Source: JBGTIS01 sp041745535
Lineage (GTDB): Bacteria > Bacteroidota > Bacteroidia > Cytophagales > Cyclobacteriaceae
Direction of reading: 5' to 3'
Length of the DNA: 35,672 nucleotides
NCBI GenBank assembly: GCA_041745535.1
Contig: JBGTIS010000104.1
Span: forward strand, 1-35,672
The notes beneath the pieces were generated by a model. That model had not been told where the DNA came from, made no database searches, and was given only the letters and a program-made list of their open reading frames with translations. How positions within the stretch are numbered: position 1 is the stretch's first letter; every line of letters starts with the position of its first letter. A program made the position numbers and the translations under genes. This document shows positions 34,706 through 35,672 of this stretch, in pieces.

Positions 34706-35398
34706 CTAGTTTTGTTGTTTACTCATTACTAATCGTTCATATATTTGTATATCAAACAAGTTTGCCGATACGATTTGGTCGGTTGATATTACAAGTTGAA
34801 ATCCTAAATCATTAATATTCATTTTACTTTTTTCCTTTAGCAGTTTTGCATACACATCGTAATATTCGGTATTAAAATTAATCTTCTGATCACTATCTCT
34901 ATACCCACTCAGGACTGGTAATAGAGTGATGTAAGAAGAATTTGAAGGTTTAGGTATAGCAACTACCCAACCTACATATACCTTGGTTGTATCTAGGGTT
35001 ATTGAAATAAGCTTTGCGTTTTCTGATGCGCTTTTAATTAATTTTTCAAGATCATTCCCTATTAAATTAATTGATTTTTTCAACGCATTAGTTTCTGATA
35101 TAAAAATATTAGAGAGAGGAGCTAAGATTAAACTTAAAATAAATGATAATACAGCAGTTCCTGTATATGGAAATTCGTATGGAAAGTAGGGTTTAATTTG
35201 CCTTGTAAAATTTGGAAACCATAGCGAAATACTTGCTGTAATGATAAAAGAAATAGTAAGAAGAAAAATTCCGGCAAGTACAGAATTAAATAACAATTTT
35301 TGCCTATCTATTCTTTGATGTAAATACTTACAAAATTTTGATGTAATTAGAAAAAAATAGCCACCAACTAAGGGGAAAAGTAATAGGTTAAAAGGCAT
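34706..35398 (-). CDS. Hypothetical membrane protein, three N-terminal helices and cytosolic domain
   Basis: A 230-residue protein of no recognised family. Hydrophobic segments lie at about 2-20 (PFNLLLFPLVGGYFFLI), 36-60 (LFNSVLAGIFLLTISFIITA) and 81-100 (GTAVLSFILSLILAPLSNIF). The following soluble domain (about 105-225) has a helix with SENAKLIS, then a beta-rich part: ITLDTTKVYVGWVVAIPKP, YITLLPVLSGYRDSDQKINF, TEYYDVY and FQLVISTDQIVSANLFD. The KVYVGW ... LLPVLSGYRD pattern looks conserved-domain-like, with possible strand-turn architecture, but I cannot name it. Base composition is much more AT-rich than dnaE. The start codon directly follows the stop of the upstream gene (TAA then ATG), so the two are translationally coupled. 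It is transcribed towards the IS remnant. Function unknown. Confidence 0.75.
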   Translation of the reverse strand: MPFNLLLFPLVGGYFFLITSKFCKYLHQRIDRQKLLFNSVLAGIFLLTISFIITASISLWFPNFTRQIKPYFPYEFPYTGTAVLSFILSLILAPLSNIFISETNALKKSINLIGNDLEKLIKSASENAKLISITLDTTKVYVGWVVAIPKPSNSSYITLLPVLSGYRDSDQKINFNTEYYDVYAKLLKEKSKMNINDLGFQLVISTDQIVSANLFDIQIYERLVMSKQQN

Positions 35399-35635
35399 TT
35401 ATGCTTCAATTGGCTTTTCTTCTTCTTTAATCTTCTTATATAGCTGTGATTTTTTAAGCTGTTCTAATTGTTCCTTTCCCTCTTTACTGGTAAATATATC
35501 ATTTGGATCAATATAAAGCCTACCTCCTTTACTATGAAACTTTATAGGAGTTTTTACAGTTTTAAATAAATTTTTTAGACTATCTAAAATCTCCTCAATC
35601 TTATTTGAGTTATGTTTTTTAGTTATCGTATCCAT
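35399..35635 (-). CDS. Hypothetical small soluble protein, first gene of a two-gene cassette
   Basis: A 78-residue, lysine- and glutamate-rich protein with no signal peptide or membrane helix. It has a predicted N-terminal helix (NKIEEILDSLKNLFKTVK), a short central beta part (PIKFHSKGGRLYIDPNDIF) and a charged C-terminal helix (KEGKEQLEQLKKSQLYKKIK). The GGRLYIDPNDIF stretch could be a strand-turn or binding loop. It ends immediately before the start of the membrane protein gene with no gap. The reading frame is open from the ATG at 35635; only 37 bases precede it in the window, so earlier genes of the cassette could lie outside. The low G+C content suggests acquisition by transfer. No function can be assigned. 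Confidence 0.65.
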   Translation of the reverse strand: MDTITKKHNSNKIEEILDSLKNLFKTVKTPIKFHSKGGRLYIDPNDIFTSKEGKEQLEQLKKSQLYKKIKEEEKPIEA

Positions 35636-35672
35636 TATATCAAAATGATTAAATAAAATATACTACTAACCT

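Overview
The window reads as chromosomal DNA of a Bacteroidota bacterium, most likely of the order Cytophagales. Support: a C-terminal type IX secretion (T9SS) sorting domain on a 4358-residue secreted protein, a Bacteroidota-type ECF sigma / FecR anti-sigma (DUF4974) / TonB-dependent receptor operon, an EF-G paralog of the Bacteroidota EF-G2 kind, almost no Shine-Dalgarno sites, and several promoter candidates fitting the Bacteroidota pattern (TTTG, 19-21 bp, TAnnTTTG). No rRNA, tRNA or CRISPR array was recognised.

Left part (1-9900). A RelE/HigB-like toxin gene is cut by the left edge and lies divergent from a solitary tyrosine recombinase whose upstream region carries four copies of a 9-bp motif. 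Then come two minus-strand genes that fit one lysine-degradation route: a saccharopine-dehydrogenase-like protein and a DUF1338 (2-oxoadipate dioxygenase/decarboxylase-like) protein. They are followed by a secreted Kelch protein, an EF-G2-like factor with altered GTPase motifs, an unannotated 53-residue two-helix membrane protein, a TPR lipoprotein and NADP-isocitrate dehydrogenase (icd).

Middle (9964-16164, minus strand). This is a four-gene cell-surface signalling operon in the order sigma factor, FecR-like anti-sigma factor, STN-domain/surface-repeat protein, TonB-dependent receptor. The STN signalling domain is not on the receptor, as in the classical FecA arrangement, but on a separate protein with about eleven 16-residue QFAGF-type repeats and a barrel-like C-terminus. 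This split transducer is the most interesting system in the window.

Right part. A 562-bp, very AT-rich gap containing a terminator-like hairpin precedes a 13-kb gene for a giant beta-strand-repeat adhesin exported by T9SS. Convergent to it is the replicative DNA polymerase III alpha subunit, with a DnaQ-like exonuclease domain fused to its N-terminus and a PHP domain that has lost a metal-ligand histidine. Upstream of dnaE lies a decayed IS5-like element interrupted by GC-rich palindromes, then an AT-rich two-gene cassette of unknown function (TAA-ATG junction; one soluble and one three-helix membrane protein) that runs to the right edge.
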